A stretch of 64,000 nucleotides of DNA from Maledivibacter sp. (GCA_025210375.1 JAOASB010000022.1:1-64000), one strand, 5' to 3'. Positions 52,367-62,179 are shown, counted from the first letter of the stretch. The notes: generated from the letters alone by a model not told the origin. Program-made: numbers and translations.

Positions 52367-53029
52367 TTGGAAAAGAAAATTACTAATTTGTTAAATATCG
52401 GTGATAACATTGAAATAGAAATTGAAAAAGGTAGTTCTTTTCTAAAGATGAAAAGTGATATAGTAAAGGTTTTAAATGACAGTATCATAAGTATATCTGC
52501 TCCGATTCACAAAGGAACGATTTATCCTATATCGGTTGGAAGCAATGTGACTATTGTTTTTAATAAGGATAGTAAAGGGAAATTCTATTTTATAGGTGAA
52601 ATTATTGATAGGAAGAAAAAGGGGAATTTAACAGTATTATTTGTTAAGAAGCACAGTGATATAAGGCATTTTCAAAGGAGAGACTTTTACAGACTGAGTA
52701 TTCTTCTGAATATAAATTTGGAAATAATTGAAAATGGGGTTACTGTAAAAACCGTGCCAGCTATAAGTAAAGATATAAGTGGTGGTGGACTAAGAATAAT
52801 TACTAAAGAAAAAATACAAAAGCATACTGCTGTTAAATGTATTATATACATTGATGATGAAGCCATAGAGGCCCTTGGAAAAATTGTGAGATGCGATCCA
52901 ATGCCGGATTCCATATTAAAGTATGATGTAGGAGTTTCATTTACATCTATTGATGAAAAAAATCGTTCAAAAATAATTTCATTTGTCTTTGATAGCCAAA
53001 GAAAAATAATTAAAAAGGGGTTGATATAG
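52367..53029 (+). CDS. PilZ-domain flagellar brake protein (YcgR/MotI-like)
   Basis: A 220-residue protein, TTG start after AAGGAGGAC. An N-terminal YcgR/PilZN-type domain (about 1-95) is followed by a PilZ domain with the c-di-GMP signature: HFQRRDFYRL (RxxxR) and DISGGGLRI (the D/N.S..G part). YcgR/MotI binds c-di-GMP and slows the motor via MotA or FliG. Position between flhG and cheB agrees. No c-di-GMP riboswitch was found in the operon leader, so c-di-GMP control here acts at protein level as far as can be seen. Confidence 0.92.
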   Translation: MEKKITNLLNIGDNIEIEIEKGSSFLKMKSDIVKVLNDSIISISAPIHKGTIYPISVGSNVTIVFNKDSKGKFYFIGEIIDRKKKGNLTVLFVKKHSDIRHFQRRDFYRLSILLNINLEIIENGVTVKTVPAISKDISGGGLRIITKEKIQKHTAVKCIIYIDDEAIEALGKIVRCDPMPDSILKYDVGVSFTSIDEKNRSKIISFVFDSQRKIIKKGLI

Positions 53030-54100
53030 ATGTCTAGAATAAAGGTTCTTGTAGTAGATGATTCGGCTTTTATGAGGAGGATACTTTCAGATATTATAAA
53101 TTCCCATCCTGATATCGAGGTTATTGATACAGCTAGAAATGGAGAAGATGCATTAGTTAAGATAGAAAAGCTAAAACCTGATGTTGTAACCCTAGATGTT
53201 GAAATGCCAAAGATGGATGGATTGGATGCACTTCAAAAAATAATGGAAAATTGCCCGGTCCCAGTATTGATGCTAAGTAGTTTAACTAAAAAAGGTGCTG
53301 ATGAGACTATTAAGGCACTACAATTTGGGGCAGTGGATTTTATAGCTAAGCCAAGTAATATATTTAAAATAAATGTGGAAGATATGAGAAAGCATTTACT
53401 TGATAAAATCATTGTTGCTTCAAAGGTAAAGTTTAGAAAAAAAGTTCTTTTAAATACTTCACCTCGTGGGGAAATAAGGAAGACATATCCAAGAAAAACT
53501 AGGGATTTGGGTGTGAAAAAAACCACTTTTAAAAAAGTTGTAGCCATCGGTACATCTACAGGAGGTCCAAGAGCATTACAAAACCTTTTACCAAGTATAC
53601 CAAAGGATATAGATGCAGCAATTGTCATTGTACAGCATATGCCCTCAGGATTCACAAAATCCTTAGCAAATAGACTGGACTCAATATGTGAAATAAGTGT
53701 TAAGGAAGCAGAGCATAATGATATACTTCTCCCAGGTCATGCTTATATTGCACAGGGTGGCCATCATATGGTTGTTGTTAAAGAGAATAATCAACTTAAA
53801 ATACACCTAGATGGTGGCCCAACAGTATCGGGTCATAGACCATCGGTTGATGTATTAATGGGTTCCATAGCTGATACAGGAATTAGAAATGTTATTGGCG
53901 TTATTCTTACTGGAATGGGTGCTGATGGGGCTCAGGGGCTTAAAAAGTTAAAGGAGAATTCAGCATACATAATTGCTCAAGATGAAGAAAGTTGTGTTGT
54001 TTTTGGAATGCCTAAGTCAACAATAAAGCTTGGAATCGTTGACAAGGTATTACCAATTTATGATATTAGTGATGAAATAACAAAAGCAGTGGAGGGGTAG
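53030..54100 (+). CDS. cheB: Chemotaxis glutamate methylesterase CheB
   Basis: A 356-residue response regulator/esterase. Receiver domain: Asp10-Asp11 and Asp56 (VTLDVEMPKMDG). The CheB_methylest domain has the triad Ser176 (GTSTGGP), His203 (VQHMPSGFT) and Asp299 (LTGMGADG). It demethylates chemoreceptors for adaptation. The partner methyltransferase cheR is not in this cluster. The start adjoins the stop of the PilZ gene after AAAAGGGG. Confidence 0.97.
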   Translation: MSRIKVLVVDDSAFMRRILSDIINSHPDIEVIDTARNGEDALVKIEKLKPDVVTLDVEMPKMDGLDALQKIMENCPVPVLMLSSLTKKGADETIKALQFGAVDFIAKPSNIFKINVEDMRKHLLDKIIVASKVKFRKKVLLNTSPRGEIRKTYPRKTRDLGVKKTTFKKVVAIGTSTGGPRALQNLLPSIPKDIDAAIVIVQHMPSGFTKSLANRLDSICEISVKEAEHNDILLPGHAYIAQGGHHMVVVKENNQLKIHLDGGPTVSGHRPSVDVLMGSIADTGIRNVIGVILTGMGADGAQGLKKLKENSAYIIAQDEESCVVFGMPKSTIKLGIVDKVLPIYDISDEITKAVEG

Positions 54101-54103
54101 AAT

Positions 54104-56140
54104 ATGGATATGAATATGAATCAGTATCTTGACATTTTTATTGAAGAGTCTAAGGAACATCTTCAAAACATGAATCAATTGCTTCTGAAGCTAGAAGCTG
54201 CTACCGATGACCTAAGTCTTTTAAATGAAATATTTAGAATTGCCCATACCCTAAAGGGAATGTCTGGAACAATGGGATATGTAAGAATGGCAAACTTAAC
54301 CCATGAGATGGAAAATGTTCTTCAGTCCATTAGGAATAAAGAAATTGAAGTGAATGAGTATATTATTGACGTATTATTTGAATGCTTTGATACCCTTGAG
54401 GAATATGTTAATGAGCTAACTAAAAATGGTGTTGAAGGAGATCTTGACCCTAAACCATTGATACAAAAACTAACTGGAATTATGAATCATGATGATCCAG
54501 TACAAATCGAGGTTGAAGAAAGTATAGAAGAAGATCATAATAATACTGAAGCAGAATTTACAATTGATATTGAAGAAATCACATCTAATGTTATAGGTAA
54601 GGCAAGCAAGAGTGGCTTTAACTCCTTTAAGATCAAGGTTGTTTTGAATTCCGATTGTATGTTGAAAGCAGCTAGAGCCTTTATTGTATTTAATACCATG
54701 GAAAAATTCGGTGAGATCATAAAATCTAGACCTAGTGCAGAGGAAATAGAGGATGAAAAGTTTAATGACTTCTTTGAGATCATCTATATTACTAAATTAG
54801 ATGGTTTGACAGTTAAAAATGAGATACAAAACATATCGGAAATAGAAGAAGTAATAGTAGAAAAAATTCAAAACCAAAGGGATATTAATACTAGCAATGA
54901 GGACAAGTCAGTTGAAAAGAAAGAAAAGACTAATACAAAGAATCAATCACCTAATAATGTTAGGCCAAATCAGACTAAATCGAGAACAACAAAAACTTCT
55001 AAAACCGTAAGGGTAGATATTGATCGTTTGGATAACTTAATGAATCTTGTAAGTGAATTGATTATTATAAAGACTAGATTAGAAGATATAGAGGATTCAA
55101 AGGTAAATGCAAATATGAATGAAGCCGTTGAATACCTTGAAAGAATAACCACTAGTCTACATGATGCAGTTATGAAGGTAAGAATGGTTCCTATTGAAAG
55201 AGTATTCAATAGATTCCCGAGAATGGTTCGTGATTTAACTAAAGGATTAGGTAAAGAAATAAATCTATTTATGACGGGTGAAGAAACAGAGGTAGATAGA
55301 ACTGTAATTGATGAAATAGGAGATCCATTGATACATTTATTAAGGAATTCTATTGATCATGGTATAGAAGAGCCTATGGAGAGGGAAAAATTAGAGAAGC
55401 CTAAGGCTGGTAATGTATATTTAAGGGCATACCCAGATGGAAATACTGTTGTAATAGAAGTAGAGGATGATGGTAAAGGAATTTCCATAGAGAAGGTAAA
55501 GGATAAGGCTATGTCAAAGGGCATAATATCCCAAGAAGCCGTTGCTAATATGAATAATCAGGAGATAATAAATCTTTTATTTAAGCCTGGATTTAGTACG
55601 GCAGAAAAAATCTCTGACATCTCGGGAAGAGGAGTTGGACTTGATGTAGTTAAAACAAAAATTGAATCCCTAGGTGGATTAGTTGAGGTTCATTCAGAAG
55701 CAAAGAAGGGTTCTAAGTTTGTTATCAGATTACCGCTGACCTTAGCAATTATACAAGCTTTAATGGTTACAATAGGTGAAGAAAAATATGCACTTCCATT
55801 GAATTCAATTAAGGAAATAGCAACAATAAAGTCAAATACTATAAGAAAAGTACATAATCAAGAAGTTGTTCTATTTAGAAATAGTACCCTACCAATACTA
55901 AGAATGAATAATATTCTTCAAGTTGATACTGCTTCACAGGATAAAGAGGAAATGATAATTGTAGTTGTGAAGAAGGGCGACAGAACGGCTGGGCTTGTGG
56001 TGGATAACTTAATAGGTCAACAAGAGGTCGTAATAAAATCCCTAGGGAAATACTTATCGGGAATAAAAGTTATAGCTGGAGCTACAATCTTAGGAAATGG
56101 GCAAATAGCTTTAATAGTAGATCCAAATTCATTATTCTAA
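54104..56140 (+). CDS. cheA: Chemotaxis histidine kinase CheA
   Basis: A 678-residue kinase. The HPt domain carries His48 (FRIAHTLKGMSGTMGY). A P2 domain (about 145-265) binds CheY/CheB, and the linker is N/T/K-rich. Dimerisation domain (about 305-370), ATPase motifs LLRNSIDHGIE, VEDDGKGI, GRGVGLDVVKT, and a C-terminal CheW-like P5 domain (about 545-678). The gene starts 3 bp after cheB with an SD of GGAGGGG. It phosphorylates CheY and CheB in response to receptors, which lie elsewhere. Confidence 0.98.
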   Translation: MDMNMNQYLDIFIEESKEHLQNMNQLLLKLEAATDDLSLLNEIFRIAHTLKGMSGTMGYVRMANLTHEMENVLQSIRNKEIEVNEYIIDVLFECFDTLEEYVNELTKNGVEGDLDPKPLIQKLTGIMNHDDPVQIEVEESIEEDHNNTEAEFTIDIEEITSNVIGKASKSGFNSFKIKVVLNSDCMLKAARAFIVFNTMEKFGEIIKSRPSAEEIEDEKFNDFFEIIYITKLDGLTVKNEIQNISEIEEVIVEKIQNQRDINTSNEDKSVEKKEKTNTKNQSPNNVRPNQTKSRTTKTSKTVRVDIDRLDNLMNLVSELIIIKTRLEDIEDSKVNANMNEAVEYLERITTSLHDAVMKVRMVPIERVFNRFPRMVRDLTKGLGKEINLFMTGEETEVDRTVIDEIGDPLIHLLRNSIDHGIEEPMEREKLEKPKAGNVYLRAYPDGNTVVIEVEDDGKGISIEKVKDKAMSKGIISQEAVANMNNQEIINLLFKPGFSTAEKISDISGRGVGLDVVKTKIESLGGLVEVHSEAKKGSKFVIRLPLTLAIIQALMVTIGEEKYALPLNSIKEIATIKSNTIRKVHNQEVVLFRNSTLPILRMNNILQVDTASQDKEEMIIVVVKKGDRTAGLVVDNLIGQQEVVIKSLGKYLSGIKVIAGATILGNGQIALIVDPNSLF

Positions 56141-56199
56141 AATGTATAGAAATTGACTAAGAAGATTGTTCAATAAGTCATCGTAAAAGGAGGAAGCGT

Positions 56200-56643
56200 A
56201 TGTCTATTCAAGAATATGTTCTTTTTAAATTGGATAACGAATACTATGGCATTGATATTCACAATGTAGAGACCATAGAAAAGGTTATGCCAATAACCCG
56301 TGTACCTTACACAAAAAAATTTATAAAAGGTGTTGTAAATTTAAGGGGTAACGTTGTACCTGTAATTGATTTGAGAAAAAGATTTGAACTTGCGGATAAA
56401 GAATATGACGAGAATTCAAGAATAATCATCGTTAAATTAGATGAAATAACAGTTGGAATGATCGTAGACTCTTCGTCGGAAGTTATCCAATTATCGGAAG
56501 AAGATGTTGAAGAAGCTCCATCCCTTAAGGGCAATAGTGAAGAAAACTTTGTTAAATGTATTGGGAAGAAAAATGAACGCATTATTATGATTATCGACCT
56601 TCAAAAGATACTAGATATAAATGATATTGAAAAGGACATATAG
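56200..56643 (+). CDS. cheW: Chemotaxis adaptor CheW
   Basis: A 147-residue SH3-like adaptor. Typical motifs: EYVLFKLDNEYYGIDIHNVE, VPYTKKFIKGVVNLRGNVVP, VIDLRKRFELADKEYDENSR and the C-terminal IGKKNERIIMIIDLQKIL. It links chemoreceptors to CheA. The SD is AAAGGAGG. A 220-bp gap without a gene follows. Confidence 0.97.
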   Translation: MSIQEYVLFKLDNEYYGIDIHNVETIEKVMPITRVPYTKKFIKGVVNLRGNVVPVIDLRKRFELADKEYDENSRIIIVKLDEITVGMIVDSSSEVIQLSEEDVEEAPSLKGNSEENFVKCIGKKNERIIMIIDLQKILDINDIEKDI

Positions 56644-56863
56644 AAATTAAAATAAAATTATTGAATTTTATATGTCTGAAAAACTTTAAGATCGAGTATT
56701 TAGATATGCATAGATTAAGATTTAACCTAAACTCTCTATAGGGATTTTAGTATAGACTTTAACTTATACAAGTCCAAAATGCCCAAAGCCATCGCATACT
56801 TGTCCATGTATAAATTAAATTATACTATGAAAACCCTATATATAATTAATGAGGAGTGCTAAT

Positions 56864-57484
56864 ATGAATAATTATCTAAATAATATGGATGCATTAGTTC
56901 TTGACATATTGAAAGAGGTTGGTAATATAGGAGCTGGTAATGCTACTACAGCCTTAGCTAAAATGCTAAATAAAAAGATTGACATGACAGTTCCTAAAGT
57001 TAATATCCTAGATTTTTCAGATGTAGCAGATTTGATTGGTGGAGCAGAAACTCTAGTTTGCAGTATTTTCTTTGAAATAGAAGGAGATTTAAATGGAAGT
57101 ATAATGTTTCTTTTAGAGATTGAATCGTCAAAAACCTTAATTAATTTACTGATGAATGGATATGAGCTAAATGAAATTGACGATTTTGCAAAATCGGCAT
57201 TAAAGGAAATAGGCAATATTCTTTCTGGGGCCTATGTTTCATCGTTATCGGGTTTGACAGGATTGAATATGAAAATATCTATTCCATCACTAGCTATTGA
57301 TATGGCCGGGGCAATACTCAGTGTACCTGCTATTGAATTTGGGCAAGTTAGTGATAAAATACTTATAATTGAGACAGCATTTATGGAAGGTCATGATAAT
57401 GTTAGAGGCTTTTTCTTTCTGGTTCCGGATTATGATTCATATGACGTATTATTAAATAGCTTAGGAGTACCGAGCGATGGGTGA
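56864..57484 (+). CDS. cheC: CheY-P phosphatase CheC
   Basis: A 206-residue CheC. ATG 56864 follows GAGGAGTG; an in-frame ATG at 56849 precedes that SD. Two phosphatase motifs: DILKEVGNIGAGNATTALAK and SALKEIGNILSGAYVSSLSG, each with the catalytic E..N pair. It removes phosphate from CheY-P and is stimulated by CheD. It overlaps cheD by 8 bp. The 200 bp before it hold no gene. Confidence 0.95.
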   Translation: MNNYLNNMDALVLDILKEVGNIGAGNATTALAKMLNKKIDMTVPKVNILDFSDVADLIGGAETLVCSIFFEIEGDLNGSIMFLLEIESSKTLINLLMNGYELNEIDDFAKSALKEIGNILSGAYVSSLSGLTGLNMKISIPSLAIDMAGAILSVPAIEFGQVSDKILIIETAFMEGHDNVRGFFFLVPDYDSYDVLLNSLGVPSDG

Positions 57485-57962
57485 TTTAGTAAAGGTTGGA
57501 ATGGCTGATTTAAAAACAACAAAATCACCGGGAATATTGACGACATTGGGACTAGGTTCTTGTGTTGGGATTTGCCTCTATGACCCTGTAGTAAAAGTAT
57601 CTGGAATGGCCCATATAATGCTTCCAAGTAGTAAAAGTATTAGGAATAATAGTAATTTATATAAATTTGCCGACACTGGAATAGATTTACTTATTAAAGA
57701 GATGGTAAAAAAAGGTGCTGTAAAACATCGTCTTATCAGTAAAATAGCAGGCGGTGCCCAAATGTTTTCTTTTGCTAGCAAAAGCGATATAATGAAAATT
57801 GGTGAAAGAAATGTTATTGCAGTTAAGAAGTTATTGAAAACCTACGGTATACCTATTAAAGCTGAAGATACAGGTGGTAGTTATGGAAGAACAATAGAAT
57901 TCCATTCCTTAAACGGTAAGCTCACGGTTAAGACAATTGGTCATGGTATCAAGGAATTTTAG
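57477..57962 (+). CDS. cheD: Receptor deamidase CheD
   Basis: A 161-residue deamidase. The catalytic Cys is in LGLGSCVGICLYD and the His in SGMAHIMLP, with the Thr (GGSYGRT region) further on. It deamidates receptor glutamines and binds CheC. The start overlaps the end of cheC, in keeping with the CheC-CheD complex. Confidence 0.96.
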   Translation: MGDLVKVGMADLKTTKSPGILTTLGLGSCVGICLYDPVVKVSGMAHIMLPSSKSIRNNSNLYKFADTGIDLLIKEMVKKGAVKHRLISKIAGGAQMFSFASKSDIMKIGERNVIAVKKLLKTYGIPIKAEDTGGSYGRTIEFHSLNGKLTVKTIGHGIKEF

Positions 57963-58114
57963 TAAAAGTATTACTTTAGATTTTGATGAGGGCTTCTACA
58001 TTTTTATTTTGAAAATTTATTAACCCTTAATGTTGGTTGTCTTTAGTAATTTTTAAAGCTGGTGATTATACAATTTGTTTTATGTATATTAATCTAGGGA
58101 GAAGGATATAGTTT

Positions 58115-58852
58115 ATGGCTAATATAGAATTATTAAAAGCATATAAAAAAAATAAATCTAAGGAAATAAAAGATAGGCTAATAGTTGAAAACATTGAGCT
58201 TGTAAAAATTATATCAGGCAGACTATATCATTCATATAATTCAAATGTAGAATATGACGATATTGTTAGCTATGGTATTTTAGGATTGATTGATGCAATA
58301 GAAAAATTTGACCCTGATAAGAATGTGAAATTTGAGACCTATGCCAACTTTCGTATTAGAGGATCTATTATTGACCATTTAAGAAGTTTGGATTGGGTAC
58401 CAAGATCTACCAGACAAAAATATAGAAAGTTTGAAGAGGCCATGTCAAAGCTTCAAAGTAGCTATGGTTTGAATATTGATGATGATATTCTAGCCAATGA
58501 GCTTAATATGTCATTAGAAGAGTTGAAGATATTTCTTTCAGAGGTTTCTATTTTTTCTGTTGTATCCCTTGATGATAAGATGTCTGAGAATAGTAATTTT
58601 AACATTATCTCCGAGGATTTTGAGACTAGGCCTGAATCTAATTATTTAAAAAATGAAACAAAGAAGATTTTGAATATGACAATAGAGAAATTGCCTGAAA
58701 GAGAAAAAATGATTATAAAGCTTTATTATTTTTCTGAACTAACTTATAAAGAGATTTCAAAGATATTAAATATCTCTGAATCAAGGGTCTCTCAGCTTCA
58801 TACAAAATGTATTGTGAAATTAAAAAATTGTTTAAATAATATATATGCGTAA
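58115..58852 (+). CDS. sigD: Flagellar sigma factor SigD (FliA)
   Basis: A 245-residue sigma-28. Regions: 2 (VEYDDIVSYGILGLIDAIEKFDP and FETYANFRIRGSIIDHLRSLDWVPR, diagnostic for the SigD/WhiG group), 3 (SSYGLNIDDDILANELNMSL) and 4 (LPEREKMIIKLYYFSELTYKE with an HTH ending SESRVSQLHTK). It transcribes late flagellar genes, which are outside this window. The anti-sigma flgM is not seen here. The SD is GGGAGAAGG. A 150-bp gap before it may have a promoter. Confidence 0.96.
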   Translation: MANIELLKAYKKNKSKEIKDRLIVENIELVKIISGRLYHSYNSNVEYDDIVSYGILGLIDAIEKFDPDKNVKFETYANFRIRGSIIDHLRSLDWVPRSTRQKYRKFEEAMSKLQSSYGLNIDDDILANELNMSLEELKIFLSEVSIFSVVSLDDKMSENSNFNIISEDFETRPESNYLKNETKKILNMTIEKLPEREKMIIKLYYFSELTYKEISKILNISESRVSQLHTKCIVKLKNCLNNIYA

Positions 58853-58865
58853 AGTGGGTGGGGGA

Positions 58866-60287
58866 ATGGATAATTATGTTGATAGAGGTAAGAAGGAAAT
58901 TTTTGATGGAGATTTGAAGAATGAAAAATCTATAGATATAAATATCAGTTTATCAAACGATTATTATGAAGCTTATATAACCATTGTATCTGGTGATGAA
59001 GAAATTTCTATCGATAAAAATGATATATTGAATGCACTAAAGGAAAGTAATGTTACTTTTGGAATAAAAAATGATGTAGTAGATGAGATAGTTCTTAATC
59101 CCTATAATATTTATGAAGTACCTATTGCTAAGGGAGAAAGGCATGTAAATGGAATAGATGGAAGAATTGAATATTATTTTGATTTGAAAAAAAAGATAAA
59201 ACCAAAGCATCTGGAGGATGGAAAAGTTGATCATAAGGAATTAAATTTTATACAACAAGCTAAAAAAGGAGAAGTACTAGCTAAGAAGATATTACCAACA
59301 GAATCAAGGGATGGTCAAACGGTGACCAATAGAACTATAAGGGCAAAGAAGGGCAAGCTTTTTAACTTTAAAAAGGGTAAAAACGTGGTTGAATCTGAAG
59401 ATGGAATATCTTTAATAGCTAATGCCAATGGTGAGATAAAGGCTGAAGATGGGAAAATTAGCGTAATTAAAGTCCTTGAAATTAATCAAAACGTAGGTGT
59501 TGCTACGGGAAATATTAGATTTGAAGGAAAGGTCTTAGTGAAGGGTAATGTAGAAAGTGGATACATTATTCGATCAGGAGAGGATGTAGAGGTAGAAGGT
59601 ATAGTTGAAGGAGCAGAAATCATAGCAAAAAATATCATTATTCACAAAGGCATTCATAACAATGCTAAGCTTGTCTCAGAGGGTAATATAATCTCTAATT
59701 TCATGGAAAATTGCCATGCTGAAGCCGAGGGAGATATAATTTGTGATGCTTTAATTCATTGCCATATAAAGTGTATGGGAAAGATTATAGCTGCTAAGAA
59801 AAAGGGACTAATATTAGGTGGCGATATATATGTAAGAGAAGAAGTCATAGCCAAGACTATCGGAAGCCAAATAGGTTCTATTACTAAAATTAAATTAGGT
59901 ATTGATGAAAACTTGCTTATAGATATAAAAAATACAAAGACATCAATTGAAGAGAAAAAGATAAGCCTGGGAAAGGTTAATCAAGCAATTGAGGTTCTAC
60001 AGATTAAAAAAAATCAAGACTCTAAAAAGAAGATTTTCTTAAATAAATATTTAAAGACAAGGGAGCAATGCACTAAGGAGCTTAAAATGCTTGACCAGCA
60101 TATTAAGACCTTATATTCTGTAATTGAAGCTTTAAGGCATAGCAAGGTAAGCAGTGAAGAAATTCATCCTGGAACCAATATTAGAATCAATAATTCACAT
60201 TATATAGTTAAAAATATATTGAGTAATGTTACTTTGTTAAAGGAAAATGGTGAAATAGTAATTGCTCCTAATTTGAGAAGGAGTTGA
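58866..60287 (+). CDS. fapA: FapA-type protein (DUF342)
   Basis: A 473-residue FapA/DUF342 protein. ATG 58866 follows GGGTGGGGG; an in-frame ATG at 58845 is inside sigD. An N-terminal domain (about 20-130) leads to the long beta-helix typical of the family, with repeated short strands such as EDVEVEGIVEGAEIIAKN and EGDIICDALIHCHIKCMGKI, and a C-terminal coiled coil (about 345-420). It stands right after sigD as in many Clostridia. Its function is not well known; a polymer-forming or scaffold role has been suggested for the fold. Confidence 0.88.
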   Translation: MDNYVDRGKKEIFDGDLKNEKSIDINISLSNDYYEAYITIVSGDEEISIDKNDILNALKESNVTFGIKNDVVDEIVLNPYNIYEVPIAKGERHVNGIDGRIEYYFDLKKKIKPKHLEDGKVDHKELNFIQQAKKGEVLAKKILPTESRDGQTVTNRTIRAKKGKLFNFKKGKNVVESEDGISLIANANGEIKAEDGKISVIKVLEINQNVGVATGNIRFEGKVLVKGNVESGYIIRSGEDVEVEGIVEGAEIIAKNIIIHKGIHNNAKLVSEGNIISNFMENCHAEAEGDIICDALIHCHIKCMGKIIAAKKKGLILGGDIYVREEVIAKTIGSQIGSITKIKLGIDENLLIDIKNTKTSIEEKKISLGKVNQAIEVLQIKKNQDSKKKIFLNKYLKTREQCTKELKMLDQHIKTLYSVIEALRHSKVSSEEIHPGTNIRINNSHYIVKNILSNVTLLKENGEIVIAPNLRRS

Positions 60288-60291
60288 TAAT

Positions 60292-60576
60292 ATGTCTATT
60301 AGACCTATTGATATGCAGGTTCTCATGCCAAAATCACAGAATGTTTCGAAAATAAATCAAAATATGGTGAATAGAAGTGAGAATCTTTTACAGCAGGCCC
60401 AGATGAAAAATAAAAAGGTTGAAGAAAAGAAATTAAAAAAGGTTAATACAAAGGACAAAAAAGAGAACCCACAGGTTAGAAGCAATAATGATAATGAAGA
60501 CAAAGTTAAATGCATTTACAGTGAAGACAAAAAATCTAAAAAAAATAATGATTCTAAAATAGATATAAAAGTATAA
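60292..60576 (+). CDS. Small hypothetical protein of the motility operon
   Basis: A 94-residue, highly charged K/N/E-rich protein beginning MSIRPIDMQVLMPKSQNVSK, with a possible amphipathic helix in SENLLQQAQMKNKKVEEKK. It lies 4 bp after fapA with SD GAAGGAG. Small proteins with the same start (SIRPIDMQV) occur at this place in other Clostridia as I remember; no function is known to me. The C-terminal half is low-complexity and probably unfolded. Confidence 0.75.
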   Translation: MSIRPIDMQVLMPKSQNVSKINQNMVNRSENLLQQAQMKNKKVEEKKLKKVNTKDKKENPQVRSNNDNEDKVKCIYSEDKKSKKNNDSKIDIKV

Positions 60577-60587
60577 TGGGGTGTAGA

Positions 60588-61085
60588 ATGTTAAGTTGGA
60601 TATTTTTAGTAATTGGTATACTGATTATTTTATTATCAGCCATAATCATTAAGATTAAATCTAAGGTTGAAAATTCAACTGAAGAAATATATCATAGCAC
60701 TGATGATGAGCTATCCTTGACCTTAGATTCCCTAGAAAGTGTTATTGATGAAATAAATATTACGTTTAACAATACGATTGATGAAATAGAAAAGAAATAT
60801 AATATGCTTGAAACAAAAATAGAACAAGTAAATATAAAGGCAACAGAAAGTCGAGAAATAAGCTTTAAAAATGAGAATATAATAGAAGCAAACCATGAAA
60901 ATGAAAATAATAATAAAAATAAAATAGATGATAAAGCAAGTTTAGATAAAGAGCAAAGTATTGATAAAAAAAGCTCTGAAATTAAAGAACTCAAAAATAA
61001 AGGAATGAGCATTCCTCAGATTGCTAGAACACTTAACATTGGTATAGGAGAAGTAATGCTAATCATTAATCTAAACAAAAGTTGA
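60588..61085 (+). CDS. YlxL-like membrane protein with C-terminal HTH
   Basis: A 165-residue protein. ATG 60588 follows GGGGTG; the ATG at 60576 overlaps that SD and the previous stop. An N-terminal membrane helix (LSWIFLVIGILIILLSAIII) is followed by a coiled coil and a low-complexity N/K/D region, then a small helix-turn-helix (about residues 135-165: ELKNKGMSIPQIARTLNIGI, GEVMLIINL). This is the pattern of YlxL/DUF6115 proteins encoded near sigD; in Bacillus YlxL-type genes (swrB) affect motor assembly and SigD activity. Assignment is by layout. Confidence 0.75.
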   Translation: MLSWIFLVIGILIILLSAIIIKIKSKVENSTEEIYHSTDDELSLTLDSLESVIDEINITFNNTIDEIEKKYNMLETKIEQVNIKATESREISFKNENIIEANHENENNNKNKIDDKASLDKEQSIDKKSSEIKELKNKGMSIPQIARTLNIGIGEVMLIINLNKS

Positions 61086-61089
61086 TTGA

Positions 61090-61181
61090 GCAAATTGCAT
61101 AATTACTTTCTACAAAAACCATCTACTACTTAATGATGATGTTAGCATATGAAATTTTGCAAAGTAAGAGTTATGCAATTT
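61090..61181. repeat. Inverted-repeat element (MITE-like), copy 3
   Basis: 92 bp with ends GCAAATTGCATAA (61090-61102) and TTATGCAATTT (61171-61181), 4 bp after the last motility gene. It matches the first 145 bp of copy 2 in several blocks (AATTACTTTCT, CATCTACTAC, AAGTAAGAGTTAT), and is an internally shorter version. Confidence 0.78.
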
Positions 61182-61272
61182 CCTTGATTAAATGGTTATA
61201 TATATTTTTTTTGGTTATAATAAACTTTGAGTGTTATTTTTCCGTAGTATAGAGGAATTTTTTATATTTTTC

Positions 61273-61302
61273 TTGCACAATCAATATCTTATATGTTATA
61301 CT
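61273..61302 (+). promoter_or_regulatory. rpsB promoter
   Basis: TTGCAC at 61273-61278, 18-bp spacer, TATACT at 61297-61302 with a TGT extension: a good SigA promoter about 108 bp before rpsB. It separates the ribosomal cluster from the motility genes. Confidence 0.78.
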
Positions 61303-61323
61303 ACTTAAGGTAATAAATACGCA

Positions 61324-61383
61324 CGTCTCGAAATTCTTAAATTGGTGCCAAGTTGATGGTTCTTTAAGGAAATGACCGAGACG
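61324..61383 (+). promoter_or_regulatory. Structured rpsB leader (possible S2 autoregulation site)
   Basis: CGTCTCG (61324-61330) pairs exactly with CGAGACG (61377-61383), enclosing about 46 nt with a further TCTTAAA/TTTAAGGA pairing. The SD for rpsB follows at 61390-61405. Ribosomal protein S2 leaders that bind the protein itself are known in bacteria; whether this one does is inference. Confidence 0.55.
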
Positions 61384-61410
61384 GAGGAAAAAACCATGGA
61401 GGTGTAATTA

Positions 61411-62151
61411 ATGGGTGTAATTTCAATGAAGCAATTACTTGAAGCAGGGGTTCACTTTGGACATCAAACAAGAAGATGGAATCCTAAAATGGCTGAGTAC
61501 ATCTTTACAGAAAGAAATGGTATTTATATCATTGATTTACAAAAAACTGTTAAAAAGATGGATGCGGCATATGAGTTTGTTAAGAGTTTAGCTGCTGAAG
61601 GAAAGAAGATTCTTTTCGTAGGTACAAAAAAACAAGCTCAAGAAGCAGTTGAAAAGGAAGCAAAAAGATGTGGAATGTTCTATGTTAATCAAAGATGGTT
61701 AGGTGGAATGTTAACGAACTATCAAACTATAAAGAAAAGAATTGATAGACTAGTAGAACTTGAAACTATGGAAGAGAATGGAACTTTCAATGTTCTTCCT
61801 AAAAAAGAAGTAATTAAGCTTAGAAATGAAAAAGAAAAATTAGAAAAATTCTTAAATGGTATTAAGACTATGAATGGTATTCCAGATGCTTTATTTATAG
61901 TAGATCCAAGAAAAGAAAGAATCGCTATTAAAGAAGCTCAAATATTAGGTTTACCAATAATATCTATTGTTGATACAAATTGTGATCCTGATGAAGTGGA
62001 TTATGTTATACCGGGTAACGATGATGCGATAAGAGCAGTTAAATTAATAACTGGTAAAATTGCTGAAGCTGTTATTGAAGGTAGACAAGGCGAGGAATTT
62101 GATACAGAGGAAGAGACTCAAGAAGCTCCAAAAGAAGTAGTAGCAGAATAA
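61411..62151 (+). CDS. rpsB: 30S ribosomal protein S2
   Basis: A 246-residue S2. Family segments: [54 protein letters not shown], and [22 protein letters not shown]. An acidic tail ([16 protein letters not shown]) is typical of Clostridia. The SD is TGGAGGTG. First gene of the rpsB-tsf-pyrH-frr unit. Confidence 0.98.
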   Translation: MGVISMKQLLEAGVHFGHQTRRWNPKMAEYIFTERNGIYIIDLQKTVKKMDAAYEFVKSLAAEGKKILFVGTKKQAQEAVEKEAKRCGMFYVNQRWLGGMLTNYQTIKKRIDRLVELETMEENGTFNVLPKKEVIKLRNEKEKLEKFLNGIKTMNGIPDALFIVDPRKERIAIKEAQILGLPIISIVDTNCDPDEVDYVIPGNDDAIRAVKLITGKIAEAVIEGRQGEEFDTEEETQEAPKEVVAE

Positions 62152-62179
62152 AAAATAAAATATAAATTTTAACTTTAAT

